Shown: positions 31,261-44,735 of the stretch, piece after piece | Layout: each line of letters opens with the position of its first letter | Numbering within the stretch: the first letter of the stretch is position 1 | Program-made: the position numbers and the translations under genes | Notes under the pieces: model-generated | Told to the model about the DNA's origin: nothing | The model's database searches: none | What the model saw: the letters and a program-made list of their open reading frames with translations, nothing else | DNA from: Beaufortia kweichowensis | Lineage: Eukaryota; Chordata; Actinopteri; Cypriniformes; Gastromyzontidae | Direction of reading: 5' to 3' | DNA length: 64,000 nucleotides | Assembly: GCA_019155185.1 (NCBI GenBank) | Contig: CM032803.1 | Coordinates: 2,416,001-2,480,000 of the forward strand

Positions 31261-32595
31261 AGCACTTCATACTGTGCCCAAAAGAGAATTACATTCTAGA
31301 CATTACAGGTCACCATTTAGATTCCTTTACTCGATGAAAACGATCTTGTTTACAACAAATAAATGACGACCGCGTAAATAAAAGTGGAGATGAAACGACA
31401 CTGTGTAATGCAGACTCTGATCTGTGGAAGCAGAACTAATTTCAAATATGTCAAGCTTGAAATTACTACACAGACTCTGCCAAAAATATGGACGTTTGTT
31501 TACAATCCATATCAGAGGGGATATCTAGGTTTAGCGAGTAAATACAGGGGTTGGGATAAGGCATGTTAATTAGTACTCGAGACTTTGTGTGCCTTTGCAA
31601 ATGACTTACACGGCTTGATAAAACGACTCTCAATAGCAGCTGCAATGTGGAGAATTTCTAATGTGTCCGGCAAATCTGCAGGAGTCTGGGACTCGTACAC
31701 CGAAATTGCTGATTTTGTGATAATACACATACTTAAAGAATAAGTTTCAGTTTTCTGCTGCCTAAAGGCTAAAATTCATCCGGCTCTGTCAACAAGAGTC
31801 AAAGCGCTCTGGAGGAAACCGTGATGTGTGATAATATAGGGCGAGTGCTGTTCTGACACCTTTGGCCCACAAGTCAAACACTGAAGTTGTCTTGTATAAA
31901 CTTTTAGCTAGAATGAACTTGTGAGGAGCATGAGGTTCAACATTCAAACGTAAGTGCTTTGCATTTCTTTTAAGAAGAGATCCTGCTAAATGTCAATGCA
32001 TGCACATGCTCCAGGGGTGAGCCCTTAGGTCTCCTGGATCATTTTTTTCCACACAAAAAACCCTTTCTAGCTAAAATGTGACTGAAATATCCTAATCTAT
32101 ATCTTAAATGGTAGCCTGTTCCTAGTTTGTAATTTAAGGTGTGTAAATTGTTGAATTCCAAGACTGTTTTAATTACGGATCAATTCAGAGAACTGAGCTC
32201 TAAGACGCATAGATTTCTATTTATTGCAATAAACTACCAAATGATTCTTCCTGTGTTTAAGGGCAAGTTAATGAGTTTAATGCTCTGTGTGAAAAAGGAC
32301 ACACACCATCTCTGAGAGCTGTAATCCTGCTAATAAAACCCAGCAGTTGTGAAATGTTCCTGATTTAGTGAAGTGTTCTGGACTAATTGGATGATTGACC
32401 TACAGACATCCTTCTGTGTTGTTCTTAATTCCTCTCACCCTCCTCTATAGTTATTCACAAAGCTTGTTCCTCAATTTACCAAAAAGTAAGTTCTAAAAAA
32501 ATAAAGTTTTTCTTTTTAATTTATATTTTTTTCTTTTCTTTTTTTTAAAAAGTCTAAAAAACAATTTGATGTATTTTTAAAATAACATTACCATG
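31261..32595. other. Noncoding spacer
   Basis: No gene was seen. The interval 31600-31850 is moderately GC-rich and unique-looking. A T-rich tract lies near 32500-32550. Confidence 0.5.
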
Positions 32596-32684
32596 AACTT
32601 CATGAAGGTTCTTTGAGGAGCCAAAAACAATTCTTCTATGGTATTGTTGCCTACAACCCTTTAAGCACCTTTATTTTTTTTAAA
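32596..32684. repeat. Dispersed repeat, copy 2 (family C), partial
   Basis: The words gaaggttctttgaggagcca, aaaacaattcttctatggta, ttgttgcctacaaccctt and taagcacctttattt parallel the right half of the copy at 27501-27715. It is more diverged and lacks the left half. Confidence 0.5.
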
Positions 32685-33480
32685 GCATATTTCACTCTTT
32701 TAATCGCACATGGTAAGCTCACTGTCAGAGATCAAAGCTGTGAGCCCGTTTCCCACATTTGGGTCTTGTTTACCTGAAGGTGACGACCTCTGTTGGCCGA
32801 CGGGCCACGTGTTTGCAATGCGCAGCGAGTGCGTGGGTATGCGGGAACAAAAGGGCAGGGCAACTGGAGGTGTGGGTAACTTCACTGCTCACCTCAGCAC
32901 TTTCCAGGTAAACTTCTGACTCCAACACCCTATGAGAAAAGAAACGCCCCGAAAACACATCCACCCCCTCCGCTCCCCAGCTGCGTTCTCACCTCCAAAA
33001 CACTGAGGGAAAAAAATAAAGAAACAAGTTATGTACTGCAAAAGCAACGTTTCCTTCTATTTTTCTCTCTTACTTGTTTTTCTCCCCGCTTTGTTCTTTT
33101 TGGTGTCAAGGACTGAAGGATTGGTGGCAGGAACGCTGCAGGTGCGCTGGGTCCCTGGAGACTTTCCCCTAAACGCCAGCCAGACAAACAGGGGGACACG
33201 TTTCCCTGCTCAGCGCCTCAATGGGATTGGAGCATTTCAGCGGCGTTCAATCACGGCTCATTCCAGAGCGATTTTACCGTTTTTTTAACGCATCCCTGAA
33301 GTAATGGGAACAAAACCCTGGGGACTGTGTCAGCAAGGACCCAAAGGACTTCCAGTCTTTTAAAACACAGACAACAGCACAGCAATGGCAGAATCATGCA
33401 ATTAAAGTCTTGATGTTAGTTCTTTCTCACCCTCTTTTCGATGCTAATGTAAAGCTCATTGATAACACACAGAGAACATT
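32685..33480. other. Candidate conserved noncoding block
   Basis: GC and CpG are higher than in the flanks, notably at 32780-32850 and 33120-33290. A plus-strand 85-codon frame (33031-33288) begins with a hydrophobic signal-like stretch, but the rest has no domain and no supporting splice or polyadenylation context, so it is not called. No repeats were recognised. Confidence 0.3.
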
Positions 33481-35189
33481 ACGGTGAACGACTACAACTT
33501 GCATCTATGGAATTACGAAACACAGCAATACACAACGCCTTAAGCTATTTTATACAGCAAGTGGATGCATTTTAACATAATTGTGTTATTCGAGTCGTAA
33601 ACCCACAGCGTCACTTGCTCAGAGAGGAAACGCCTGGGTTTTTCTGCGCAGATGATCATTCATCCAGAATATTTATTCACACAGAAATGGCTGTGATGAT
33701 TACTTGTATTTTCCACTCTAATGACGAGTGTGTTTATGTGAAGGCACCCCGCCTCTCTTCCTCTGAGCTCACACTGTTTCTCCTTCCTCTGCTGTATTCC
33801 AGGGGTGTACGTTTACCCCTGTAAATTACAACTCTTCTGGTGCAGTGATCTTAAAGCTGATGTTCTGAATGTTGCCAAGAGCTCGTGTCATAATGTTCTA
33901 TCTGACCCACAATGGCCCGAAGATCATCGACCCGTTCGCTCAAAATCATTCAGGCATGCCTAAAGGTTGCGAGGCTTCTGCCCTTTCGTTGACCATAACG
34001 CTTCTTTCTGCACTACTGAATTCTGTCACTGATTGAAAGAATGCTGAATGATTTCAGCTCTTAATTGTTTATTGTTGGCTTTAAGATGGATGGACGTCAC
34101 TTTTCAAATCTTAAAGGTTATAATCACAATAGTAAAAAATTCTGACTATCCCATCTTAATATTTAGAGACAAATACATAATTTAATAGTTTCATTTTCCA
34201 GAAATCTGTTTGTTTGAAGATCCACTATATTTGACTATTCACCATATTATTCACTATTTACTTGCTCTGAAAGTTAATTAGCCATTAAGTGATAAATGTG
34301 AAGGATAATCTAAAAAGCAAATATGCATTAAAGTAGACAAAATAACATTTCCCGTCAAGTTTCTTTGTTTACTCGTTTAAGTCAAAGCACAGATTGTGTT
34401 GTAATCTTGCTTTTGGTAGTTTATTAAATAAACAATAATCTGCAGTATAACATTAGTTGAACATTATGGCACTCAAACAGTAATATTAAGCAATTACAGG
34501 ATAGAAATTCATACTCTCAAATTCCATTCAAGTTAACAAAACACACTTACATTAGACTGTATAAAATTAAACCTTTAGCTTTAAAAGGGCATTACATATT
34601 CATCACAGACCAGTTGTTATGTTATTGCAAACGTTTATGGTTAATCCATAGCAGATGGTGTTGGTACAAATATAGCTCAGACATTCAACTAACTAAAGAC
34701 AACTATTTCTTGACTTTAACGTCTGAAAAGCATTTTGCTTGAAAAACTCCTTGAAAAACCTTGAAGAAGAATACAGGATGAAATTCAATTATCAATCCAC
34801 AAAAATATTTAAAATCTTCCAGTATCTTCTGGTTTACATTTTATTAACATGTTCATTTTTCATTTATTCTGTCTTTACTAATTGAGTTCAAATATCAGAA
34901 ACAGAAAGAGATCCACAGTATGCATCTTATCCCTAAGCTCATATGACATCTACTGAGTTCATAATCAATTGAACATTATTTCATCATTATTTCTAGCTTA
35001 ATTTTCAATGACCAGAAAAGCACTTACTTGAAACCAGTAACTTCCAATTAGATACAAAACAAATGACTTTAAATACGGCATATTCAAAGACTTGAAATGC
35101 AACTGGAACTATAATAGAAGATATTGAGCATTTTTAAAAAAAAAAAAAGTAATATACTTGTGAATGAACCAGCAAACCTGTTCATTCCA
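33481..35189. other. AT-rich noncoding spacer
   Basis: No gene, repeat or motif cluster was recognised. Confidence 0.5.
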
Positions 35190-35830
35190 CCCCTGCATAT
35201 CCAGGATCAATGACTGATTCCAGCACAGCTATTCTTGGAGTCCCAGTCCACAGTTTGAATTCTACTCCAAGCGATCAGAATTCTGATTTAATGCATATTG
35301 TGACAGGCAAGGTCCCGTCCTGTCTTTCCCTGTTAGGGGCTCACCCTCCCTGGCGCACTGTTTTGGCACAAGCACCACCTCTGCCAGCTGGGCACCAGCT
35401 CTGTAAAGCCAACCTTTAGCTAGGGGACAGGTGGCCAGTCAGAGCCCTGGACCGGCTTTACAACCCACAGTGCTGTCAAAGATTTTGAAATGCACAAATA
35501 GATGAAATTCTTGTTGATTGACTTGTCCAGTGCAAACTAGTTAGTCTTAAAGTAGTACTGGTACTAAAGTAAATCTCAGAAGCTTTTTGTTTGCGGGCTG
35601 TGTATGTGTGTTCGCTATCACCTGTTCTGTCTCATCTCTTTCCAAGCTGGCACAAATTCAGGTGGCTGGCATGGATCCACATGCCAGCGTGTGCTCTGAG
35701 CCCCCTGACCTATCTACAGAACATCTACTACATCAGAGATACCAAGTACAGAGCTGTGGGAGGATGAGAGAACGAGACAAATGCACCGACTCCGAGAAGG
35801 TTGTCTCTTCCTAACATGTAACTTTTAACA
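35190..35830. other. Balanced-composition noncoding stretch
   Basis: GC is raised around 35200-35480. A 69-codon plus-strand frame (35210-35419) has a reasonably protein-like mix but no motif I recognise and no flanking splice pattern I could confirm. At 35665-35688 a 9-bp inverted repeat (gctggcatg/catgccagc) surrounds a 6-base loop. It may be a conserved element or a lone exon of an unknown transcript. Confidence 0.3.
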
Positions 35831-38800
35831 GTGTCAGAGAGTACTGAGGTAACCATTGCTCTCAAAATATTACATTTCTATACAATCTGAAAAAGACTTC
35901 ATTATACAGATTAATACTTTACTACATTTAATAAGACTTACCCTCCAAAAAACAACCTTTTATCCGTTCCACACGTCTTGTAACTACCTGAACAAACTTG
36001 TCCTGACATGAGAGAGATCAGGTTAATACCTAGCATGCCCCCCTTCTCCATTTCTGTCTCGCTCTGTTGAACGTTCAGTGATTTCACACTTCGGCAACAG
36101 TACCGTGGACACAATTACTGGAGCGGCACCCCCTGTACAACTCGGCGATACAGACTCTCTGACACGTGAGAACTTGTGCCCGTAAGGCTGGGTTTTGGCT
36201 TCTACCGTCCGATGAGAACAGGGTCTGTGGTGTACACTTTATGGTTAATTCTGGCTCGGAAACATAAACTTTTTAAAAGTCAGACTATGAAAGTGCCTTT
36301 CAATTTTTATTTGGTTTAAAGTTTGTCTTTGCAACAGCGTACACACGAAGGGGTAAATTACAGATTTAAGCTATTAACTTTAAAGTCTCCCACAATGAAA
36401 ATTGATTGGTTTTGCTTCATCCAAATTAGGCAAATAAGAAGAGTTTGTAAATAATTTTCTCGTGGCACAATCATGGTGACTATATGACACCTACAGAATG
36501 TTCCCTAGATAATCAAGTATAATAATAAAGAAACAGGAATAGTTCATCCAAAAAACACCCTAAAATCCTCTATAGTCCTGCTCAATAATAAATTATTTTT
36601 TGGAGCTACACAAACAGAGCTAAATTCAAGCACAAAACGAATAACGGCAGAAAATGACAGTGGAAATGAATAAATGCAAGCATTCTATAGTATGCTATCC
36701 ACTTTAGTATGTGCTTCACTGTGTTATAAATGTGATAAACAACAATAATGGATGTGCTCTCCACACAGAGGCTGTTTTTTCTCAAAGCAAAGGCTTCAAA
36801 AGCTGACCTGCCGCTGAACAAAGAAACGGATAAAAATGGAAGGCGGAGGGGAAGGCGCTGTTTTTATGTGGCCATGGGCCAGCTTTGCCTCGCCTCCTTT
36901 GAGTTCTGTCCTGACCCGTGATCACCTCGAGTGGGACGGGGCCACACGAGGGGGCTCGGTGAAGTGCTGCTTAGCGCTTCTCTGTTTTTCCCTCTCTCCC
37001 TTTATTTCTAAGCCCTTCTCTCTTCTAAAGTGTCTTTTTCTCCTTGAAAGATTTCACATGGCTACACTTACAGTACCTTTGGTTATGGGCTGTTGTGTTG
37101 TGAGAAAACAGACACAAATTGTCTAGTTCACACTTACAAAATCATACATATAGACCTATGTCTTGTGTAGTTTCAGGGTAGGTCCGTTTATTTAGTCAAC
37201 AACATGCCCCAATAGCAGGGCTGGTTGTTATACTGTATAAAAAGTTATCAAAACCATTAAATAACCAATTTTGAAGAATGGCAAAAATATCAAGAAAGAC
37301 CAAGTTTAGGTCATCTATTCACTAAAATGTAAAATAGTTTTGTGAATTCTGATGTTTTCTTGCTCATTTCTTGTTGTTTTCATTGTCAATTTCAAACTAT
37401 TTAATCAGGTTCTCCAAAACATCATTTTAAAACCGCACAGACGTTTCTGTCTCTTGAGTTGGCTGGAAATAAAACTGATGATACGTTCAGAGTCACTATA
37501 GCGTCTACGACTATAAAGTTGTAAATGTGACTGTCTAGTGTTGGACACTGATTTGGAAGTGTTCAATCACAGACAGACATAAAGTTATTTCAGCTTGAGT
37601 GATTCTCTGATCAAAGTAAAAACCAATTCGCATATATACTGCGCTTAGAAATGGCTTTTCCCTCCAGAGTCCAGACCAAGAAAAAAGTAGAAACTTTTTG
37701 TTGAACTGAAGCTTCGGAAACCAATATAATATATATATGTGTCAAACTGTGGCCAACCCCTGTGACAACATCCCTTCTGTTATAGTTAAAGGGATAGACA
37801 GTAAGTTAAATGAGCTGTATCTACTTTTTCAGGGCAATAACAGTGAAATTACTGACGATCAGCTAAAAATATGCAAAAATAAAAATATACAAGTATGATA
37901 ACCAAACAACTGAATCAACTTGCATATAATAACACACTTTAAATGGTAACAATTCACACCTCAAACTGTCATGCATAACATTATACAGCGAGACAACGCT
38001 GTTAATATAACAATGCATGACAAAACGGGCTAAATTATGCAGCATTTCTAATCAGCTTGCATAGCAGACAGAAGTGGAAATATTTACATTCGTACAGTTC
38101 AGAAAATAATTTTAGTCATCTAAAGCATGACAAACATCAATCTCTGTTTATGCTAAACTTCAAACACTCACTTTCACTTTGGTGAGACCTTACCAAAAAC
38201 AAGAGCAAAGTGGATGACTGCTAACTTGCATGGCTGATAATCACAGACACTCCAACTACAACACAAACAGTCGTCTAACCCTGCATTACCCGGCAGTCGG
38301 TAACACCTCTGCACTCGAGCCTCGCTAGTCTTTTCAGCGACAGAATCGCATGTCACCCTGATGCAAGCGTTCCATTATACAACCATCTTGCCAGGCTAAG
38401 CTTTGTTCTCTGCATCGATTCAAAATGTGTAACCGGTTAAAATAATGATTCTGAAATTCCCATCACTCTACTTGAAAGGTTGAGTGAGATGTTAAGTTAA
38501 ATATGCCCTTTCATGTAGTCTGGAGAAACAGAGATGCCGCTCAGCAAGAGGGTTTTTACACGTTTTCTGTGCCCCCTGACTGCAGATTTCAGTATTAACG
38601 GCTAAAAGGAATAACCCCATATTGAGAGACAGATGAAATATAATTGGAGATTGGAAGAATAGTAGACATGCTGACCTCGACCTCTTCTCATGATCCCAAG
38701 AAGTGGAAAAGTGTGCATTTAATGAAGGAAAACATTGCCAGCTCATTCATCAGCAGGTCACACAAGCCATAGTGTGACTGCAACTATATGCACTTATACA

Positions 38801-38899
38801 ACATTTGCCATCTAAAGGGCTAATATTGACTTTTCATCACCCCAAACAAAACTCCTCTCTGAAATGATGCTTGTTTTGTGTAATTCTCATACAGAAATA
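35831..38899. other. Noncoding spacer
   Basis: No gene was seen. The parts at 36080-36240 and 36830-36990 are less AT-rich. A short fragment resembling the gttcaccc-type repeat seen at 5488 may occur near 36538-36560 (aatagttcatccaaaaaac), but it is too small to call. The 96-codon frame at 36836-37126 has no domain. Confidence 0.45.
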
Positions 38900-39170
38900 T
38901 AATATGTTTATATATTAAATATACATATATGGCCAAATCATATATGAATTCTATTACAAAAAAATATGACACATCCACCCCATACAGATATATATGTTTC
39001 TGTACAATATGTATAATATATTTACTGGCATATGTTATTTTAATATGATTGCATATATCAATTAAATATATATAGTTACATATATAATATACTGCCTTAC
39101 ATTTAACATACATGGCAATATCACTCATGATATAGGGACATATATGTCATATATTACATTTCTGTTTGTA
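38900..39170. repeat. AT-rich degenerate tandem-like stretch
   Basis: Variants of acatatat, tatatgg and catatat recur irregularly over about 270 bp, giving a diverged minisatellite-like texture. The 102-codon minus-strand frame at 38820-39128 is a by-product of this composition (translation full of I, Y and K). Confidence 0.6.
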
Positions 39171-39989
39171 AACCGATTGGCCAATCAGATTAGAGGACTG
39201 TACCTGTTAAATAGTTTTCTTTAATAAGTAGTATTATAAGGTCAGCTAAAAGTTATAACATGACAAAAGTTAAGATCTGGTTGCTCTTTTTAATGCATCT
39301 TTGCAAAAATGACTTGTGTTTGTGGCATGTACAGAGACACACATGGAAACACACACACAAAATATATATAATAATACACTTTTCCCCCCAACAGTGTTCC
39401 TTACCCATCATGCATTATCTCGGTGCCATCATCAGCAGCCCGAGTTCAAATTCATTTTCTGCTGATGGGGCTGATAAGCTCATATTGGCTTTCTCACTGG
39501 CATTCTCTTTTTCAGCACAGCGAGAAATGGAGGAAAAAATGGAAAGAAGGGCAGAGTCCCGATTCAGCTCAGGAAGACATTTAGAATCGAGAGAATAACC
39601 TGCGGCCTGGAGCTGATATGAACATTGCCTTAGGGAACATGGAATGAACCTGAGTCTCCAACCAACGTCTCTTAATGGACATTAGATAGAGGTCTGCTCT
39701 TTTGAAAATGTGGCCAGCGTGCGTGTGTGTGTTTTCCAAATTTGGCAATACTTCTGAGGACCAAGCTGTTCTCGCAAACAGTCAAAATATATCAAAAAGT
39801 CACTTGAGAACACTGTAGGTGGTCCTACCTAGAAAAAAAATTGTATACATCAGTCAAATTATGTTTTACTTCAGATCTAAATTTAGGGTAAGAGAGAATA
39901 GATATCATTAATCTAGAATGAAAACAATGGTTTGGTTAATGGTCCATGAAATGGCTTTAATAGTAAAGTAAACCTGAATGTGTGGTTAT
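39171..39989. other. Noncoding spacer
   Basis: The segment at 39171-39210 contains gattggccaatcagatt with aggactg, shared in reverse with 20615-20660. The 112-codon plus-strand frame at 39260-39598 shows no domain. No gene is called. Confidence 0.45.
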
Positions 39990-40090
39990 CAGTATTCTTT
40001 TTTTTATTTATATAATATAATTAATACATTGTAATATAATATAATATTTATTAATAATATTATTTTATTGCATGTGATCTTATTTTAATA
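39990..40090. repeat. AT-rich low-complexity stretch
   Basis: A run of nearly pure A/T with repeated ataatataat words. Confidence 0.7.
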
Positions 40091-40595
40091 ACTTCATAGT
40101 ATAGTCATAGTATAATTTCAATAACTGCTGTGGTACATCGACACAAATCAAAAAAGGTTGCTGTTCTGATTGTAACACTGTAGAACTGTAAAGCCTCTCA
40201 TCCAATCAGATTTAAGTAACTGTTGCATACATATTTATGTGCATTCCCATCATAACCAAAATCTTTAGATATCATTCATGCATGCACATGTTTGTACTCA
40301 CTTGTGTCTTTGCATTTAGCTTTCAACTCTATCAAAGTGATTCTGTGCTGAGCTCTTATCCTCTTTGACTGCTACAGTCTTTGCTGCCATCTCCCATCAG
40401 CCGCGTGTGTAAGGAGTCTTCACGCACACGGCTGCACATTTGCCACGCTCTGCTCTAGAAACATGACATTTGACTGCGCTTTGCTACAATAGAACAAACA
40501 GTGCCGCCGAGTCAACACCACGCTTCCACCCCCAGGAGCACGGAGTAGTTGATTAAATTTGTTCTTGACTTATCGCAGCCATCACTTGCTTCTAT
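40091..40595. other. Noncoding stretch with a short hairpin
   Basis: No gene was seen. At 40399-40433 two 12-base arms (agccgcgtgtgt and acgcacacggct) pair at 10 of 12 positions around an 11-base loop, in a CpG-bearing patch that extends to about 40560. Confidence 0.45.
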
Positions 40596-40628
40596 AGAGA
40601 GAGAGAGAGAGAGAGAGAGTGAGTGAGA
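40596..40628. repeat. (GA)n microsatellite
   Basis: GA units with terminal GAGT variants. Confidence 0.93.
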
Positions 40629-41725
40629 GTATGTATTTATTTAGATATATTCTGCCTTTTATACCTCAAAGCTAATACCGTATGTGCGAATGGGAAGAAA
40701 ACGTATAGCCGTAATGTGATAAGTGTGCATATGTTATGTGGGCTTGTCTCGTGATTGCCGTCTTCTCCTCTAAATAGCAGGAGAACACTGCTTAGATGCA
40801 TCTCGCATAAGTGAAAGGTCAGGTTTGATGGAGTGGGCTGCTGAGCTCTAATCAAACCGGTTTATGTGTGAGTGTGTTGGCCATTAACACCTGGTGGTAC
40901 TAACATCCGTTTCAGGCAATCTGATCACAAGCAGACAGCAGATCATAAGGTTCCAAAATAATTGGAAGAGCTGTCACAAATACATATTTCAATCACAAAA
41001 GCAAGATCCACAAATAAAATTGGGCAAAATATTTTGCCACTTAAAAATACTTTACTATGCATTCATTTGTAGATTAGGGCATGCATTTATACATTTGTGA
41101 AACATTAGCTGTTGTGAAACATTTCTAACTAAGACACAACACACAAACCCACAAATGAATAGACCCACTGTCTACAATCAGATACTTCTATGTTATTTTT
41201 AAGGCAATAATCTTACATTTTGCATTTTCTTATCCACAGATTTCATTATAAAAAGATCTGAAGTTATGCATTTTCCCCCAGTGACAACTATCATAAAGAA
41301 AATGTTTTATGGACTAAGACAGAGATACTGGAAACAGAAGATTATCATGCACCTTACAAATAATCAATACTATATACAAACAAGATGATGATCACAGAGT
41401 ATAAACATTCACAAGACTTGACAGAACTTCTCTGGTGTGTCTAAATCATTTTCAAAAATCAGCTTTCTAGTTGATTAAAAATGTAAGTATTTGGGAAAAA
41501 ACAGTGTGGTGAAGAGACACATTAATCAATGGGCAAGCATTTGTGAGTGGGGCTGGATCAAACACATGCGTTACCAATGAGAAAAAATACAATAATACTC
41601 GTTTTTCATAGAATTGCCAACACAATGAAATGATTACATGAAGTAGCTTTAATCAGGGAGTTACGACAGCTCTGCATGGAGTCTCAGTGCTGTGGTAAGA
41701 TTTAATTGGCAAGACTGAGTTGTAC
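40629..41725. other. Noncoding spacer
   Basis: No gene, repeat or cluster was recognised. Confidence 0.5.
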
Positions 41726-41791
41726 GTCTCTCTCCCTCTCCCCCCTCTCCTCTCCCTCTCCCTCTCCCTCTCCCTCTCCCTCTCCCTCTCC

Positions 41792-41837
<46 letters not shown>
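41726..41837. repeat. (CCCTCT)n / (CT)n compound pyrimidine tract
   Basis: About 110 bp of pure or nearly pure pyrimidine on the plus strand: a CCCTCT hexamer array (about 41731-41797) grading into (CT)n and then a short CA run. Long polypurine/polypyrimidine mirror repeats of this kind can adopt triplex (H-DNA) structures under supercoiling. Confidence 0.95.
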
Positions 41838-44713
41838 GTGACATTTTAAGACTACAAACCATTGCTGATTTCAGTGAGAACAACAAACAACTCGGTGGGT
41901 GTGTGTTTGTGATCACATTTCAAAAGCTAAACACAGTTAATGCGTAAAGTTTGCAGCCCCATGTGCTTGTGTGTTCCCGGCACAGTTTGCTGTCATTTTT
42001 CTGTGAGCTTTCCTGAGCATTTCATAACGAACCATCTGAACAGAAAACTGTTGGATCCTCTAAATGAGTTTAAGTGGCACGCATTGTTTGGATATGCCAG
42101 ATGTCAGTGTTTCTCACATAAGCCATACTCACAAGTTATGGTTGTGTGGTAATGAATCTAGCGATGGCTCCCTCACTGTTGGTGCTGGAATAGAGAACAG
42201 TCAATCTGATGTGCCACAGCAGGAGCATATGAAACGACAAAGCTAACTACTGATATATTAAGCATCTAATATTTAAAATGTAGTAGTTAAGAGATAAATC
42301 TTCAATGGTAAACTTAACTCCAGTGCGACTCCACAATATATATATGAAATACTTTCCATGAATAAAGTACATTTAAGTATTAGAGGGAAAAATATTATTA
42401 ATAATAATGTTAGGGAAACCATTATGTCAAAATGCCATTTTTGTTGACGTATCTTGTATTCAATATTTTAGTCACATTTTTCAGTGTTTCCATTTATTTT
42501 TTGATAAGATTTAACCACAAGGTTTTAAACTATTGATATAGTGCCAGCTTTAAATTAAGGCAACACTAAAACTCAAATGTAAACCATTTGTTCAGTCTTC
42601 CAAGCATTTCAAGCCCTAATTTACACTATTTTCATAAAAGCTGTCAAATACTCAGTAAGTCAAGCAGGTCTTCAAAGTTAAATTCATTTTAGCATCATTG
42701 AAAGTATTGTTCTTCATACCGACAACAAGCCTCAAGCGTTGCATGTTACTTAGCACCTTCTGTTTCAATTATCCAAGATTTCTTTTCAACAAACACTCCC
42801 ATTTTCTCTCCTCTTTATCTCATACACTCCCAGCTAAAAATCTATTCAGTTTTAATCTGTGACTTCCCAATACTGTAACAGCTGCAAAACTCTTCCTTAA
42901 AATACATATTCCTCAAATCCAGCAGCTAAATAGAGGCGTTTCAAAGGCTTGAATAAAGGCAGTCTGTAATATACAGCACTTCATAAGCCACAAGACATTC
43001 TGCCGCTCAGAAAGGTGTGGGTTTTCATTTCTTTACTGAAGTAGGGCAGAAGTCTATCATTAGCATAATCGTGTCTATAGTCTACCAGTGAATACTCTGA
43101 ATTTAGACCTTGATGAGAAGACTTCTCTGTCCAAATTACAACTCTAGATGTTTACAGAAAACCAGTATGAACTTACTTTGAACAAGTGTGCAGGACTTCA
43201 TGAAACTTCACCTGACCAGCTGACTGGATTGTTTTGTAAGCTTTAATAAAGTCTCTCTTCTGGAACCATGAGCAGCTACTTACAATTTTCCATCTTAAAA
43301 ACATGGTACTAATGAAGTCTAATTCAACTACCAGCAAGTACAGTCTTTAAAATTAACAGAAAATTAGTAACATGCTGTTTGAAGTGAATGCCTGACTTGA
43401 ACAAACTATTAAACCATCAGTATCCAGTCGATTTTAATTTGAGGATTATTATTTATTTTTTCGCATACAAATAAGTGGATTTTTCAAGTAACCACTTTCC
43501 TCTGTGTTCATTTAGAAGCAGACCGGCAATTCTTCAAATGTACGGTCAGCCCTTGAACGCTTAAATAATAAATACTTTGTGTGTTTTAAACTTATGACTT
43601 TCCAATCACTTTTCCCAACTGGAATTCTTAATTTTCAAACAGATGGCTACTTTAAAAAGCCTTCCTATGCAGATGAGCTTTTTTCTAATTACCATGCATT
43701 AAATATGCCAAAGATTGTGTCGGTAAGCAAGATGCGTGTATTGGACGATTCTTCAATGTCAAGCATTATTAGTATTATTTTATTCATTTATTTATTTTTT
43801 TGATGGCTAGGTGTGTCCCTCCAAACTCAATGTTGTCTTGCATGAGGGTCAGTGCTGTCAGTGTAATGAGATCATCTTCATTTATCCAGCTCTAATTGTG
43901 AGACTCACACCCTGTGGTGAAATTAAATCATTTCTCCCTTTCTAAACCTGCAGTAATTATGCACCTATGAATTATTTATGGAACAAGTATAGATATAATA
44001 ATTTTTAATCAACTTTCAGCTGGTGAGGGATGGACGGCCGAGTGTGTGTGTGCGTCACCATGTGTTCATCTGTGTGCAGAAACCTGATGCTCCCGCTTTA
44101 TCTCTCACTTCCTGTGTGCCGTTGTCATGACAATGTATGTGTGTCAACACAGAGTTTGAATTCCTATGACTAATTTTGCTAATTAATGGTGTGACTGTTG
44201 CACTGTGGGATGTGCAGACTCGTGCATACATCTCTCTAAGGAGACATAATCCCAGGGCTAGCTGCTGTTCTACTAAAGGCGACTGCTGTGCTCCTATATA
44301 AATGTTTCTAAATCAGTCTTTGTTTCAGACCCTTTAAAGCAAAACAAATGGAAGTTGGACTGAATAAGAGATGCCCTACAGGATGATGAAATTAAATTTG
44401 AATTAAAAAGACACCGAGAGGAATTTACTTTATATTGCAAGTCAAGGAATTTATAAAAATTAAACACATAATTCTGACGGTTGGACGAAGCTCAATACTG
44501 TTGAAACAATTAGCATTGACATAATTTTAATTGTGCCACACACCACCACAACTCTTTCAGACAACTTTATAAAAATGACACAAAATGATTCTGTTGAATA
44601 ATAATATATCAAGTAAATTCTCTTTAGCACAGGTATATTAGAGAAACCTGAACACCATCAGCATTGCCAAAACTTTTTTATCATATACTGATGAAGCAAA
44701 GTTCTTTAACCCC
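41838..44713. other. Long noncoding spacer
   Basis: About 2.9 kb without a gene. Most is AT-rich. The interval at 43830-44290 is a little more balanced, with taattatgcacc and ttaatcaac words at 43950-44020, and may be conserved. No transposon was recognised. Confidence 0.5.
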
Positions 44714-44735
44714 AATAATAATAATAATAATAATA
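44714..44735. repeat. (AAT)n microsatellite
   Basis: About seven ATA/AAT units directly abutting the left end of the MITE at 44734. Confidence 0.9.

Noticed and set aside
33031..33288. Short frame starting with a signal-peptide-like hydrophobic stretch
   Set aside because: T-rich DNA readily encodes hydrophobic runs. There is no mature-domain signature and no gene context.
38820..39128. 102-codon minus-strand frame rich in I, Y and K
   Set aside because: It lies over the AT-rich tandem-like stretch and reflects its composition.
20615..39210. Shared gattggccaatcagatt-like words at 20.6 and 39.2 kb as an inverted-repeat pair
   Set aside because: The similarity covers only about 25-30 bp and is probably a diverged dispersed repeat or CCAAT-like coincidence, so no separate element is called.
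41726..41837. Regular spacing that might suggest a CRISPR array or satellite
   Set aside because: The period is six bases without spacers. It is a simple microsatellite in a eukaryotic context.
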